Below, one piece after another: positions 18,733-27,207 of a DNA stretch of 64,000 nucleotides. The notes below the pieces were generated by a model. That model made no database searches. It was not told the origin of the DNA and was given only the letters and a program-made list of their open reading frames with translations. A program made the position numbers and the translations under genes. This stretch comes from Aquisphaera giovannonii. GTDB lineage: Bacteria > Planctomycetota > Planctomycetia > Isosphaerales > Isosphaeraceae. The first letter of the stretch is position 1; the number at the start of each line of letters is the position of its first letter. Location: positions 7,254,001 through 7,318,000 of the forward strand of contig NZ_CP042997.1 of NCBI RefSeq assembly GCF_008087625.1, written 5' to 3'.

Positions 18733-20642
18733 GGCTTCGTCATGATCCGCGGGTCGAGGATCACGACGATGCCGCGGTCGGTCCTCGTCCGGATCAGCCG
18801 GCCGAAACCCTGCTTCAGCTTGATGGCCGCCTCCGGGATCTGGTACTCGACGAACGGGTTGCCCCCGCGGCGGCGGATGTCGTCGAGACGAGCCTCCAGC
18901 AAGGGGTGGCTCGGGACGCTGAACGGGAGCCGCACGATGATGACGTTGGAGAGCGCCTCGCCCGGGACGTCCACCCCCTGCCAGAAGCTATCGGCGCCGA
19001 AGATCACGCTGTTGATGTCCGCCTTGAAGGCCTCGACCATCTTCGTCCGGGGCATGCCGTCGCTCTGGGCGAACAGGGCGATGTTCCGCTCGGCGAGCCA
19101 GGGGGTGAGCGCCCTCGCCGCGGCTTCGAGCATCTTGTACGAGGTGAACAGGACAAACGCCTTGCCGTGCGTCCGCTCCAGGTAATGCGCGATGGCCCGG
19201 ATCGCGGCCCGCTCGAACTCGGCCGGCTGTGCCGAGGGATCCGGGAGATTCGTCGGCAGGTGGATCGCCGCCTGGTTCGGGTAGTCGAACGGGGAGCCGA
19301 GGGCGAGGGACTCCGCCTTCGTGATGCCGAGTCGCGTCTTCAGGAAGTCGAACCTCGGCGGCGTGCCGACGCAGAGCGTGGCCGAGGTCAGGATGCAGGT
19401 CGGCACCTGGCTGAAGAGCATCTTCCGCAAACTCGGGCCGACGTCCAGCGGGGCGCACGCCAGGCGGATTCGGCGTCTCTGGTGGGGCTCCGACTCGACC
19501 CAGTAGACGTGCTCCTCGCCCATCTGGTTGACCCAAGACGAGACCTGATCGGCCATGCTGTGGCAGCGGTCGGACGCGGCGGAGAGCTCGATCCGATGGT
19601 CGGCCTTCTCCACCTTCGCGGCGCCCTCGAAGATGGCCCGGCCGAGCTCGCGGAGGATCTCGGAGAGGCCCTCGGGGAGGTCGAGCTTGCTCCGGACCCG
19701 CCCGTTGAAGCTGTCCCCGTGGCGATCGAACCAGAATCCGACCTCCTCGAAGAATTCGTCCGCCGCCCGCCGCGCGGCGATGACGAGGTCCATGGCCTCC
19801 TGGAGCTCGTGATAGGCGAGGAGCCCCTTGCGCGTCCGCTCGTTGTAGAGGCGAGTCAGGGCGATGTCGATGCCGATGTTCGAGAGCTGGAGGCCCAGGT
19901 GCTCGCCGGCGACGGCCTCCAAGGTGTGGGCCTCGTCGAAGATCGCGACGTCGTACTTGGGCAGGAGCGAGAATCCGCTGTTCTCCGACCGGATGGCGAG
20001 GTCGGTCATGAACAGGGCGTGGTTCACGATCAGGATGTTGGCGGACCAGACGCGCCGCCTGGCGGCGAAGTAGAAGCACTCCTTGTTGCGCGGGCACTCG
20101 CGGCCCAGGCAGTTGCCGCTCTCGCTCTGGACGGCGTCCCAGACCGCCGGCAGCGGGCGGAACGACAGGTCGGAACGCGTGCCGTCCGGCGTCCGGCCGG
20201 CCCATAGTCGGACGTCGCCGAGCTGGTCGATCTCCTCCTGCTTGGAGAAGGCGGACATCATCCGGGAGGTCGCCACGTCGAGCCGGCGGAGGCTGACGTA
20301 GTTCGCGCGGCCCTTGACCAGGACGGCCGAGAATTCGTGCGGCATCACCGCGCGGAGGAACGGGATGTCCTTGCGGATGAGCTGCTCCTGGAGCGCGATG
20401 GTGTGCGTGGAGACGACGACCGTCTTCTCCTGCTCCACCGCCGCCATGATCGCCGGGACGAGGTAGGCGAAGCTCTTGCCGACGCCGGTGCCGGCCTCGA
20501 CGACCAGGTGGCCGGGCCCCTCGATCGCGTCGGCCACGGCCCGGGACATCTCGAGCTGCTGCTCGCGCGTCTCGTACGACGGCAGGCGCCGGGCGACGGC
20601 GCCGCCGGGGCCGAGGATGGTGGCGGGGTCGATTCGATTCAT
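18630..20642 (-). CDS. DinG/XPD-like superfamily 2 DNA helicase
   Basis: A 670-residue helicase. Motif I is VEAGTGVGKSFAYL (residues about 48-61), the DEAH box is IFDEAHTLEAV, and the C-terminal motifs include SDGMPRTKMVEAF, FGADSFWQGVDVPGE and QGFGRLIRTRTDRG. These define the DinG/YoaA/XPD group, ATP-dependent 5'-3' helicases that act in repair and on R-loops or G-quadruplexes. The family normally carries a 4Fe-4S cluster held by four cysteines. Three are visible, C178, C183 and C189 (CLGRECPRNKEC), but the expected first one, in the motif KGRANYVSLRR, is Ser117. It is the last gene of a minus-strand run with ispF, cysS, ruvC and thiSG. Its 3' end overlaps the convergent DUF2127 gene by about 100 bases. 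Confidence 0.88.
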   Translation of the reverse strand: MNRIDPATILGPGGAVARRLPSYETREQQLEMSRAVADAIEGPGHLVVEAGTGVGKSFAYLVPAIMAAVEQEKTVVVSTHTIALQEQLIRKDIPFLRAVMPHEFSAVLVKGRANYVSLRRLDVATSRMMSAFSKQEEIDQLGDVRLWAGRTPDGTRSDLSFRPLPAVWDAVQSESGNCLGRECPRNKECFYFAARRRVWSANILIVNHALFMTDLAIRSENSGFSLLPKYDVAIFDEAHTLEAVAGEHLGLQLSNIGIDIALTRLYNERTRKGLLAYHELQEAMDLVIAARRAADEFFEEVGFWFDRHGDSFNGRVRSKLDLPEGLSEILRELGRAIFEGAAKVEKADHRIELSAASDRCHSMADQVSSWVNQMGEEHVYWVESEPHQRRRIRLACAPLDVGPSLRKMLFSQVPTCILTSATLCVGTPPRFDFLKTRLGITKAESLALGSPFDYPNQAAIHLPTNLPDPSAQPAEFERAAIRAIAHYLERTHGKAFVLFTSYKMLEAAARALTPWLAERNIALFAQSDGMPRTKMVEAFKADINSVIFGADSFWQGVDVPGEALSNVIIVRLPFSVPSHPLLEARLDDIRRRGGNPFVEYQIPEAAIKLKQGFGRLIRTRTDRGIVVILDPRIMTKPYGRTFLGSLPDCPRVVERVDLNTPPSRPRRPTR

Positions 20643-20705
20643 GCCGCCGCCATCCGGGAGGGGATGAGTAAGGGAGAACGACCGGCCGATCCTCCGAGAT
20701 CGGCC

Positions 20706-21746
20706 TCAGTTCCGGCCGACGAGCCCCTGGGTCGGGCTCGAGGCCGTCGCGTAGAGCTTCCGGGCGATGCGCCCCGCGCCCGAGGCGAGCCGGCCCGCCT
20801 CGACGGCGAGCCTCATCGCGTGGGCCATCCGGAGGGGGTCCTTGGCGCCGGCGATCCCCGTGTTCAGGAGGACGCCGTCGCAGCCGAGCTCCATGGCGAC
20901 GGCCACGTCGCTGGCCGTCCCCACGCCGGCGTCGACGATGACCGGGTAGGAGGGGTCCCCCCCCTTCAGGTCCTCGAGGATGATCCGGATGTTGTTCGGA
21001 TTGAGGACCCCCTGGCCGCTGCCGATCGGGCTGCCGGCGGGCATGACCGATGCGGCGCCGGCCTCCTTCAGCCGCCTCGCCATGATCGGGTCGTCGCTCG
21101 TGTAGCAGAGGACCTGGAATCCCTCCTTGACGAGGACGCGTGTCGATTCCAGCGTGGCGACCGGGTCGGGCAGGAGCGTGCGGGTGTCGGCCAGGACCTC
21201 GAGCTTGACCCAGTCGGCGCCGGGGTTGCCGAGCCCCTCCAGCAGCTCGCGGCCGAGCCGGGCGGTGCGCAGGGCCTCCTCCGCCGAGAAGCAGCCGGCG
21301 GTGTTGGGGAGGATCGTGTACCGCTTCGGGTCGAGGAAGTCGAGCAGGTTCCGCCCCTCGCGGTCGAAGAGGCGCTCGCGGCGGACGGCCACGGTCACCA
21401 CCTCGCAGCCGCTGGCGTCCAGGCACTCCCTCATCAGCTCGAGCGTCGCGTACTTGCCGGTCCCGACGAAGAGGCGGCTGCGGACGGTGTGGCCGCCGAT
21501 CGTCAGCGTAGGCGCCTCGTGCTCCGCGGCCGGGGCGCCGCCGCCGACGAGCGTGACGATCTCCAGGACGTCGCCCGGCGCCACGGCGGTCTCGGCGTGG
21601 CGGCGGCGGGTGACGAGGTCGCGGTTGATCTCGACGGCCACGTGCTCCGGCCGGAGCTTCAGGTGGGCCAGCAGCCCCGCAACGGTGAGTGGCCCGGGGA
21701 CCTCGCGACGCTGCCCGTTGAGTGTGATCTCCAAGGTCGTCACCAC
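20706..21746 (-). CDS. thiSG: Fused sulfur carrier ThiS and thiazole synthase ThiG
   Basis: A 346-residue protein combining two thiamine-biosynthesis steps. The first 70 residues are ThiS, with a ubiquitin-like fold ([11 protein letters not shown] at the start, EIVTLVGGG at the end). From about residue 80 it is ThiG, the TIM-barrel thiazole phosphate synthase; the lysine forming the imine with deoxyxylulose phosphate is in DWVKLEVL, and phosphate-binding loops appear in [12 protein letters not shown] and [11 protein letters not shown]. There is no ATG at the expected place. GTG at 21746 (or TTG at 21734) is proposed, with GGAAG upstream. The ThiS diglycine, normally the free C-terminus that receives sulfur, is here internal. 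ThiF and other thiamine genes are not in the window. Confidence 0.87.
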   Translation of the reverse strand: MVTTLEITLNGQRREVPGPLTVAGLLAHLKLRPEHVAVEINRDLVTRRRHAETAVAPGDVLEIVTLVGGGAPAAEHEAPTLTIGGHTVRSRLFVGTGKYATLELMRECLDASGCEVVTVAVRRERLFDREGRNLLDFLDPKRYTILPNTAGCFSAEEALRTARLGRELLEGLGNPGADWVKLEVLADTRTLLPDPVATLESTRVLVKEGFQVLCYTSDDPIMARRLKEAGAASVMPAGSPIGSGQGVLNPNNIRIILEDLKGGDPSYPVIVDAGVGTASDVAVAMELGCDGVLLNTGIAGAKDPLRMAHAMRLAVEAGRLASGAGRIARKLYATASSPTQGLVGRN

Positions 21747-21884
21747 CGCGCAAGGCTTCCAGGGAATCGAGGATCGGGGGCCCGGGTGGGGCGTAATTCG
21801 CCCGTCCGCCCGCCCACGGTCCCATCGTATCGCCGGCCCGGAGAGGGGGTCAAGCAACCGGCCTGGGCGCCGCCACGCCGAGGC

Positions 21885-22481
21885 TCATACCCCGTCGAGC
21901 CGGCTCAGGTTGGGGCTCACGTGGACGTGGCAGAGCGCCACGGCGCAGGCGTCGGCCACGTCGTGGGGCTCGGGGACGGAGTCTAGCCGGAACTCCACCT
22001 TGATCGCCTGCTGCATCTGCGGCTTGGGGGCTCGTCCGCTCCCGGTGAGGGTCTTCTTGATCCTCGCGGCCGCGTAGCCGAAGACGGGGATGCCGCGGAG
22101 CGCGGCCGCCAGCAGGATGACGCCCCGGGCCTGCGACATCAGGATCGCCGTGCGGGGGAACTTCACGTGGCTGTGGACGCGCTCGATGGCCACCGCGGAG
22201 GGCCGGAACTCGTCGAGGATCTCGAGCAGGTTCTGGTGCAGGTGGGTCAGGCGCTGGCCCATGGCCTTGCCCTCGGAGGAGGGGCGGATCACCCCGGCCT
22301 CGACGATCCGGGGCCCCCGCGGGGAGGGCTCCACGACGGCATACCCGGTCGCGTTGAGGCCCGGGTCGATCCCCACGACGCGGCCCGGCACGACGGCCGG
22401 CCGACCATCCTCCCCGGCCTCCGACTGCATCCGGAGGAGGTCCGGCTCCGACTCGCACGATCGTAGAGGCATGCGTCCCAT
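21885..22481 (-). CDS. ruvC: Holliday junction endonuclease RuvC
   Basis: A 198-residue protein with the RuvC fold. The four acidic residues of the active site are visible: Asp in VVGIDPGLNATG (residue 39), Glu in VAIERVHSH, and the two Asp in EPHDVADACAVALCH. Also typical is GRAPKPQMQQAIK. RuvC cuts four-way DNA junctions symmetrically after RuvAB branch migration. The N-terminus is about 30 residues longer than usual; Met at residue 18 may be the real start. It lies 33 bases downstream of cysS. RuvA and RuvB are not adjacent. Confidence 0.9.
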   Translation of the reverse strand: MGRMPLRSCESEPDLLRMQSEAGEDGRPAVVPGRVVGIDPGLNATGYAVVEPSPRGPRIVEAGVIRPSSEGKAMGQRLTHLHQNLLEILDEFRPSAVAIERVHSHVKFPRTAILMSQARGVILLAAALRGIPVFGYAAARIKKTLTGSGRAPKPQMQQAIKVEFRLDSVPEPHDVADACAVALCHVHVSPNLSRLDGV

Positions 22482-22514
22482 CGCTCCTTCCGTCCCTGGG
22501 AGGAAGCCACGTGT

Positions 22515-23981
22515 CTACTGGCGTTTGGATTCCACTCGCCACTTCGTCCCGTCGGGACGATCCTCGAGCGCCACCCCGATGGCGGCGAGGCGGTTGCGCA
22601 CCTCGTCCGCCAGGGCGTAGTTCTTCTCCTTGCGGAGCCGGGCGCGGAGGTCGATCAGTAGTTCCATCAGCGGGGCCGTCAGCGTGTCTCCGGAGCCGGC
22701 CGGCCCGGGCGGCGGGGATTCGAAGATCCCGAGCAGCCGGCTGAGCTCCCGGAGGGTCCGCATCCCGGCGAGATAGGCCGGGGAGCCGCCACCGGCCAGC
22801 GAGGCCGCCTCCCGGTTCACGGCCCGCAGGACCTCGAACAGCTCGCCGATCGCGCCCCCGGTGTTAAAGTCGTCGTCCATCGCCTCCAGGAAGCCGGCGC
22901 GATGCTCCGCGACCTCCGCCGGCAGGGCCGGATCCGTCGCCGTGTCGTCGCGGCGAGTCGGGGCTTCGAGCGAGTAGAAGGACTGGTCCGTCAGCTCCTC
23001 GAACCTCTCGAAGGCCCGGTAGAAGGCCTGCAGGCCGCGGTCGAGCTCATCCAGCCGGCCCGGGCCGAAGTCGATGGGCCGGCGGTAGTGGCTGGAGAGG
23101 AGGAGCACCCGCAGGGTGTCCGGCGCGTAGGCCGCCAGCAGGTCGCTCATGAGGACCACGGTGGCCGGGTCCGACTTGGAGATCTTCTTGCCGTCCTTCG
23201 TCAGCAGCCCGTTGTGCAGCCAGTACGTCGCGAACGGCACGCCCGTGAAGCACTCCGACTGGACGAGCTCGTTCTCGTGGTGCGGGAAGACGAGGTCCAG
23301 GCCCCCGCCGTGGATGTCCAGGTGCGGGCCGAGGTACTTCATGCTCATCGCCGAGCACTCGATGTGCCACCCCGGCCGGCCGGGGCCCCATGGGCTCTCC
23401 CAGGAGGGTTCGCCCGGCTTGGACGACTTCCAGAGCGCGAAGTCGCCGGCACTCCGCTTCAGGGAGGAGGGCTCGATCCGGGCGCCCGCCATCAGCTCCT
23501 CGGGGTCGCGATGGCTGAGCTTGCCGTACTCCTGCGCCTTCGTCACGTCGAAGTAGACGTCGCCGCCGGAGGCGTAGGCGAAGCCGCGGTCGATGAGGCC
23601 GCGGGTGATGTCGATGATCTCGGCGATGTTCTCCGTGGCACGCGGCATCTCGTCGATGCCCACCACCCGGAGGGCCTTCAGGCATTGCAGGTAATCGTCG
23701 GTGACCTGCTCGGCGAGCTCCTTGACCGAGGTCCCGTCCTTATTGGCCTGGACGATCAGCTTGTCGTCGACGTCGGTGATATTGACGACCCAGGTCACCT
23801 GGTAGCCGAGATAAACGAGGTAGCGCTTGATGGCGTCGAAGATGACCGGGCCGACCATGTGGCCGATGTGGCTCTTCGAATAGACCGTGGGGCCGCAGAC
23901 GTACATCCCCACCTTGCCGGGCGTGACGGTGCGGAATGGTTCCTTGGTCTGGCTGAGCGTGTTATAGACTCGGAGGGGCAT
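22515..23981 (-). CDS. cysS: Cysteinyl-tRNA synthetase
   Basis: A 488-residue class I aminoacyl-tRNA synthetase, normal for the family. The first zinc ligand and the HIGH-like motif appear in MYVCGPTVYSKSHIGH (Cys29, HIGH at about 38-41). Other family stretches are VTWVVNITDVDDKL, FALWKSSKPGEPSW, GRPGWHIECSAMS with the second zinc cysteine, and GGLDLVFPHHENE. The KMSKS loop reads KKISKSDP. The C-terminal anticodon-binding part ends in LRKEKNYALADEVRNRL. It attaches cysteine to tRNA-Cys in the cytoplasm. It lies between ispF (48 bases upstream) and ruvC in one minus-strand run; the ispF-cysS neighbourhood is widespread in bacteria. Confidence 0.95.
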   Translation of the reverse strand: MPLRVYNTLSQTKEPFRTVTPGKVGMYVCGPTVYSKSHIGHMVGPVIFDAIKRYLVYLGYQVTWVVNITDVDDKLIVQANKDGTSVKELAEQVTDDYLQCLKALRVVGIDEMPRATENIAEIIDITRGLIDRGFAYASGGDVYFDVTKAQEYGKLSHRDPEELMAGARIEPSSLKRSAGDFALWKSSKPGEPSWESPWGPGRPGWHIECSAMSMKYLGPHLDIHGGGLDLVFPHHENELVQSECFTGVPFATYWLHNGLLTKDGKKISKSDPATVVLMSDLLAAYAPDTLRVLLLSSHYRRPIDFGPGRLDELDRGLQAFYRAFERFEELTDQSFYSLEAPTRRDDTATDPALPAEVAEHRAGFLEAMDDDFNTGGAIGELFEVLRAVNREAASLAGGGSPAYLAGMRTLRELSRLLGIFESPPPGPAGSGDTLTAPLMELLIDLRARLRKEKNYALADEVRNRLAAIGVALEDRPDGTKWRVESKRQ

Positions 23982-24029
23982 GGGTCATCGTCACTCGGTT
24001 CGGGGGATGGTCGGGGCGGGACGGGCCGA

Positions 24030-24509
24030 TCACGCGGCGACGGGCTCGATCAGGGCGATGGCGTGACAACAGATCGCCTCGCCGCGGCCCACAGGGCCGA
24101 CGTGCTCGCCGGTCTTCGCCTTGATGTTCACCGCGTCTTCCGGCAGGCCCAGGAGCCCGGCGAGTTTGGCCCGGATCGCCGCCTTGTGCGGCCCGAGCCT
24201 GGGCTCCTGGGCGTGGACGATCACGTCGCAGTTGACGGGACGCCAGCCCCCGCGGCGGAGCCGGTCCACGACCTCCCGAAGAAGGACCGTGCTATCCAGG
24301 CCCCGCCATCTGGGGTCGGTGTCGGGGTAGTGCTCGCCGATGTCGCCGAGCCCGGCGGCCCCGAGGAGCGCATCGGCCACGGCATGGCAGACGACGTCGG
24401 CGTCGGAATGCCCGATGAGCCCGCGCGGATGGTCGATTCGCAGCCCGCCGAGGATCAGCGGCCTGCCGTCTTCGAGCCGGTGCGTATCGTGTCCCAGACC
24501 TACTCGCAT
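24030..24509 (-). CDS. ispF: 2-C-methyl-D-erythritol 2,4-cyclodiphosphate synthase
   Basis: A 159-residue protein of normal IspF length. The divalent-metal ligands are visible: Asp8 and His10 in GLGHDTHRL and His42 in ADVVCHAVADALLGA. Further signatures are GLIGHSDAD, GDIGEHYPDTDP and NIKAKTGEHVGPVGRGE. The enzyme makes the cyclic diphosphate of the MEP (non-mevalonate) isoprenoid pathway as a homotrimer. It is the first gene of the minus-strand run leading to cysS. IspD, often adjacent or fused, is not here. Confidence 0.95.
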   Translation of the reverse strand: MRVGLGHDTHRLEDGRPLILGGLRIDHPRGLIGHSDADVVCHAVADALLGAAGLGDIGEHYPDTDPRWRGLDSTVLLREVVDRLRRGGWRPVNCDVIVHAQEPRLGPHKAAIRAKLAGLLGLPEDAVNIKAKTGEHVGPVGRGEAICCHAIALIEPVAA

Positions 24510-24823
24510 CGCCGCCGGGAATCCTCTCTATTACGGCCTCACAACGCCATCGGCGAATCGGCCCGGCGGTCCGGTCGCCCTCGCCGGTTGCCCTCTTGAC
24601 GCCTGCCCGACGGCCCCGATGGTAGCGTGTCTGCCCGTTTCTGGCCATCCCCGGGCAATCTCGCCCGTCGCCGTTCCCTTTTTTCCGGGCCGTTGCGAAT
24701 TTTGGGAAGAAATCTTTCAAGTCATGGTCGGACGTACATAGGCTGGGGATACGGGGCTCATCGTGACTTTCTAGCGTAAATACTGTTCCCAAATCGAGTT
24801 CAAGAAAAACTCAAGTTCGGCAG

Positions 24824-24853
24824 TTCGCTATTGGCATCTGGCGTGCTTATACT
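24824..24853 (+). promoter_or_regulatory. Possible sigma70-type promoter of csrA
   Basis: TTCGCT (24824-24829) as a weak -35 box, an 18-base spacer, then TATACT (24848-24853), five of six matches to the -10 consensus. Transcription would start near 24860 and leave a leader of about 115 bases before csrA. Confidence 0.4.
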
Positions 24854-24883
24854 TCCGTCGTAAGGCGGCTCGAATACGCGGGC

Positions 24884-24914
24884 CCCGGGCGACGGACGAA
24901 GGAAACAGCCCGGG
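24884..24914 (+). promoter_or_regulatory. Hairpin with GGA motifs in the csrA leader, possible CsrA-binding site
   Basis: CCCGGGC (24884-24890) pairs with GCCCGGG (24908-24914). The 17-base loop carries two GGA triplets (CGGAC and AAGGAAA). CsrA is known to bind GGA in hairpin loops, and the ribosome-binding site of csrA, AAGGAGG, holds a further GGA. Autoregulation by the gene's own product is inferred. Confidence 0.35.
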
Positions 24915-24975
24915 ACGTGAAGGAACGCCGCGGTGAATGACTCTACCGACAGCCCACCCTGCAAGGAGGTTTCCG

Positions 24976-25176
24976 ATGCTGGTCCTGAGCCGAAAGCTGA
25001 ATGAGAAGATCGTGATCGACGGCGGCATCGTGGTTACGGTCGTCAAGATCGAGGGCGGGCAGGTCCGCCTGGGCATCGAGGCCCCGGCCCATGTGAAGGT
25101 CTTCCGCGAAGAGATCCTGGATCGTGCGGATTCCCGGAAGGTCCAGGGAGGCACCCTCGTCGGTGTCGGTGGTTGA
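24976..25176 (+). CDS. csrA: Carbon storage regulator CsrA, RNA-binding translational regulator
   Basis: A 66-residue protein that covers the whole CsrA fold. It begins MLVLSRKLNEKIVID, with the conserved Arg near the N-terminus, then GGQVRLGIEAPAHVKVFREE, including the second RNA-contact region (VKVFREEI). CsrA dimers bind GGA-containing sites on mRNAs, usually at ribosome-binding sites, to repress or stabilise them. The start at 24976 is fixed by AAGGAGG six bases upstream; upstream in-frame codons are not conserved. The gene stands alone, without fliW or flagellin genes nearby. The short tail GGTLVGVGG is unusual. Confidence 0.95.
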   Translation: MLVLSRKLNEKIVIDGGIVVTVVKIEGGQVRLGIEAPAHVKVFREEILDRADSRKVQGGTLVGVGG

Positions 25177-25404
25177 TGCGGCCGCGGCTGGGGGCATGGG
25201 CCCTCCCGAGTCGGGCGACAGTGAACCAGGATGTCCCGGTCCTGGCCAGGGGAGTTTTCTCGGATCGCGGATGAGCCGTCACGGCCCGCGATCGGCGCGG
25301 TCACCGACCCGCTCGACATGGGGATGATCGGTGATTAGCCTGTCCTGAGATCACTCCGATTGCCCCCTCGGACGGGGCACCCGCCCGACCCCTGGAGATC
25401 GCTC

Positions 25405-26643
25405 ATGCACGGCCGTGAAGAGATGGGCTGCGAGGCACCCGCGGACCTGGACCGCCGTGGCTTCCTGGGGGCGGGGGCCGGCTTGGCCGCGGCCGGGATG
25501 CTCAACGGTCCTCGCGCGACGGATGCTCAGGAGCCCTCGAAGGGCGTCAAGTCCGAGCTGATTCCGACCCGAGTGCTCGGCAAGACGGGGGTGCCGGTGA
25601 GCATCCTCAGCCTCGGGACATGGAACAGCGTGGGCCTGGATCGCATCCTCCGGACCTGCTGGGCCGGCGGGCTACGCTACGTCGATACGGCCGCAAGCTA
25701 CAACTCCGAGCCGGCAATCGCCCGCTGGCTGAAGTCCGACGCCTCCATTCGCAAGGACCTCTTCCTCGTCACCAAGAGTGCGCCGAACACCCCGTCGAGG
25801 CTCATGGCGGCGCTCGAGAAGAACCTCGCGGCGCTGCAAACCGATTACGTGGACCTGATCTTCATCCATGCCGTGGGAGACCACGGCGGCGAGGCCTCCA
25901 TCGAGTGGCCTCGGAGCAAGGAGTTCAAGGAAGCGGCGGAGGCGATCCGCAGGTCCGGCAAGGCGAAGTTCGTGGGCTTCTCCACGCATCACAAGGAGCA
26001 GGCCCAGATCCTCATGAACGCCGCCGAGGGCGGCTTCGTGGACGCGATCATGGTCCGGAACAATCCCTGGACGGCCGCCGAGGCACCGATGAATCGGGCC
26101 CTCGACGCCTGCCACAAGGCGGGGATCGGCCTGATCTCCATGAAGCAGATCGCCGGGCAGCAGGACCAGGATCAGATCGCCAGGAACCTGCCGGAGCTGA
26201 AGCAGAAGGGCCTGTCGCCCTACCAGGCCCTGCTCCACGCCATCTGGACGGATGAGCGGTTCTCCGCGGCCTGCGTCTCGATGCGAAACACGGATCAGGT
26301 GCGCGAGAACCTGGAGGCAGCACGGACTTACAGGCCCATGGCCCGGGCCGACATACTCCGCCTGCGCGATGCCTGCATCGCCGCCGGCCCGACGTTCTGC
26401 GCCGGATGCGACGGGAGTTGCAGTCGCGCGGCGGGGACCGAGGCCGAGCTGGGCCAGCTCACGCGGGCGCTGACCTACCACGAGCACCACGGCTATCGCG
26501 AAGAGGCCCGCAGACTCTATCGATCCCTCGACGAGAAAGCCCGCGACTGGCGAGGGGCCGACCTCGAGGCCGCTCGCGAGGCTTGCCCGAACCGGCTCGA
26601 TTTCGCCCGCCTGCTGCCGAGGGCCGACGAGCTCCTCTCCTGA
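25405..26643 (+). CDS. Exported aldo/keto reductase with C-terminal cysteine cluster
   Basis: A 412-residue protein. The N-terminus has a twin-arginine-like signal (DRRGFLGAGAGLAAAG at about residues 16-31). The aldo/keto reductase barrel starts at about 50 (TRVLGKTGVPVSILSLGTW), with YVDTAASYN bearing the conserved Asp and Tyr, and YVDLIFIHAVG bearing the His. The C-terminal domain has Cys at TFCAGCDGSCSRA and in EACPNR. Related planctomycete proteins usually carry a C-x2-C-x2-C...C-P ferredoxin-like cluster; here the spacing is C-x2-C-x3-C and then one more Cys about 60 residues on. Whether it still holds 4Fe-4S is unclear. ATG 25405 has GGAGA upstream. Substrate unknown. Confidence 0.82.
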   Translation: MHGREEMGCEAPADLDRRGFLGAGAGLAAAGMLNGPRATDAQEPSKGVKSELIPTRVLGKTGVPVSILSLGTWNSVGLDRILRTCWAGGLRYVDTAASYNSEPAIARWLKSDASIRKDLFLVTKSAPNTPSRLMAALEKNLAALQTDYVDLIFIHAVGDHGGEASIEWPRSKEFKEAAEAIRRSGKAKFVGFSTHHKEQAQILMNAAEGGFVDAIMVRNNPWTAAEAPMNRALDACHKAGIGLISMKQIAGQQDQDQIARNLPELKQKGLSPYQALLHAIWTDERFSAACVSMRNTDQVRENLEAARTYRPMARADILRLRDACIAAGPTFCAGCDGSCSRAAGTEAELGQLTRALTYHEHHGYREEARRLYRSLDEKARDWRGADLEAAREACPNRLDFARLLPRADELLS

Positions 26644-27207
26644 TCGGGACGGCCTCCTCCTTCGAAATCCAACGCGATGGCCGGTGTTCTCCGCGTCGGC
26701 GCCATTCTGAGCGGCCCGCGGGGAGCACCTGGCCCACCTTTGCGATCGATTCGACCCCGCGAGTGGGCCCAAGTGACGTCCGATCACCGCATGGATCGCG
26801 TGCCCGGCCTCGGGCCCCCGGTCGTCCGTCACGCCAAGGGTCAAACCGCGGAGATTGATCGGCCTCTGCCCCTACTCGGGCTCGCACGACCTATCCCCTC
26901 ACCGTCGCGACCGTGACGGTGGGCTGCGCCGATCCGGGAGGTGAACGACCTGGGGCGGACCTCCGAGTCGATCGCCCAGGTCGGCCGCGACGCCTCGACA
27001 GACTTCATCATTGCACCGTCATCGCGCACCGGTCTCCTTGCCGGGATGAGCCACGCCTTGCCAGACCGGGAGCAACGCTCCAGGCGCTGCCTTGACCTAT
27101 CGCGGCTCGCCATGAACCATGGAACTTGAGCCCGGCGGCCGGCACACCTCCGCCCTGCCCCGGTCCGTCTGCACCACGCCTTTCTCGTGCGATCGAAGGA
27201 GCCAACC
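26644..27207. other. Intergenic stretch, nothing recognised
   Basis: About 560 bases between two plus-strand aldo/keto reductase genes. Open frames on both strands show no domain and no ribosome-binding site. No hairpin followed by T-runs was seen. Confidence 0.5.

Larger units (their letters stand above)
24510..24975. other. Divergent intergenic region between ispF and csrA, locally AT-rich
   Basis: About 470 bases. The 24660-24860 part is clearly less GC-rich than the surroundings, as expected for a promoter region serving ispF on one side and csrA on the other. A possible csrA promoter and a hairpin in the csrA leader are listed separately. Confidence 0.55.

Noticed and set aside
18988-21825. 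945-codon minus-strand frame across the helicase and thiSG genes
   Set aside because: Arg/Pro/Gly-rich translation of the wrong frame; the real helicase and ThiSG frames cover the same bases.
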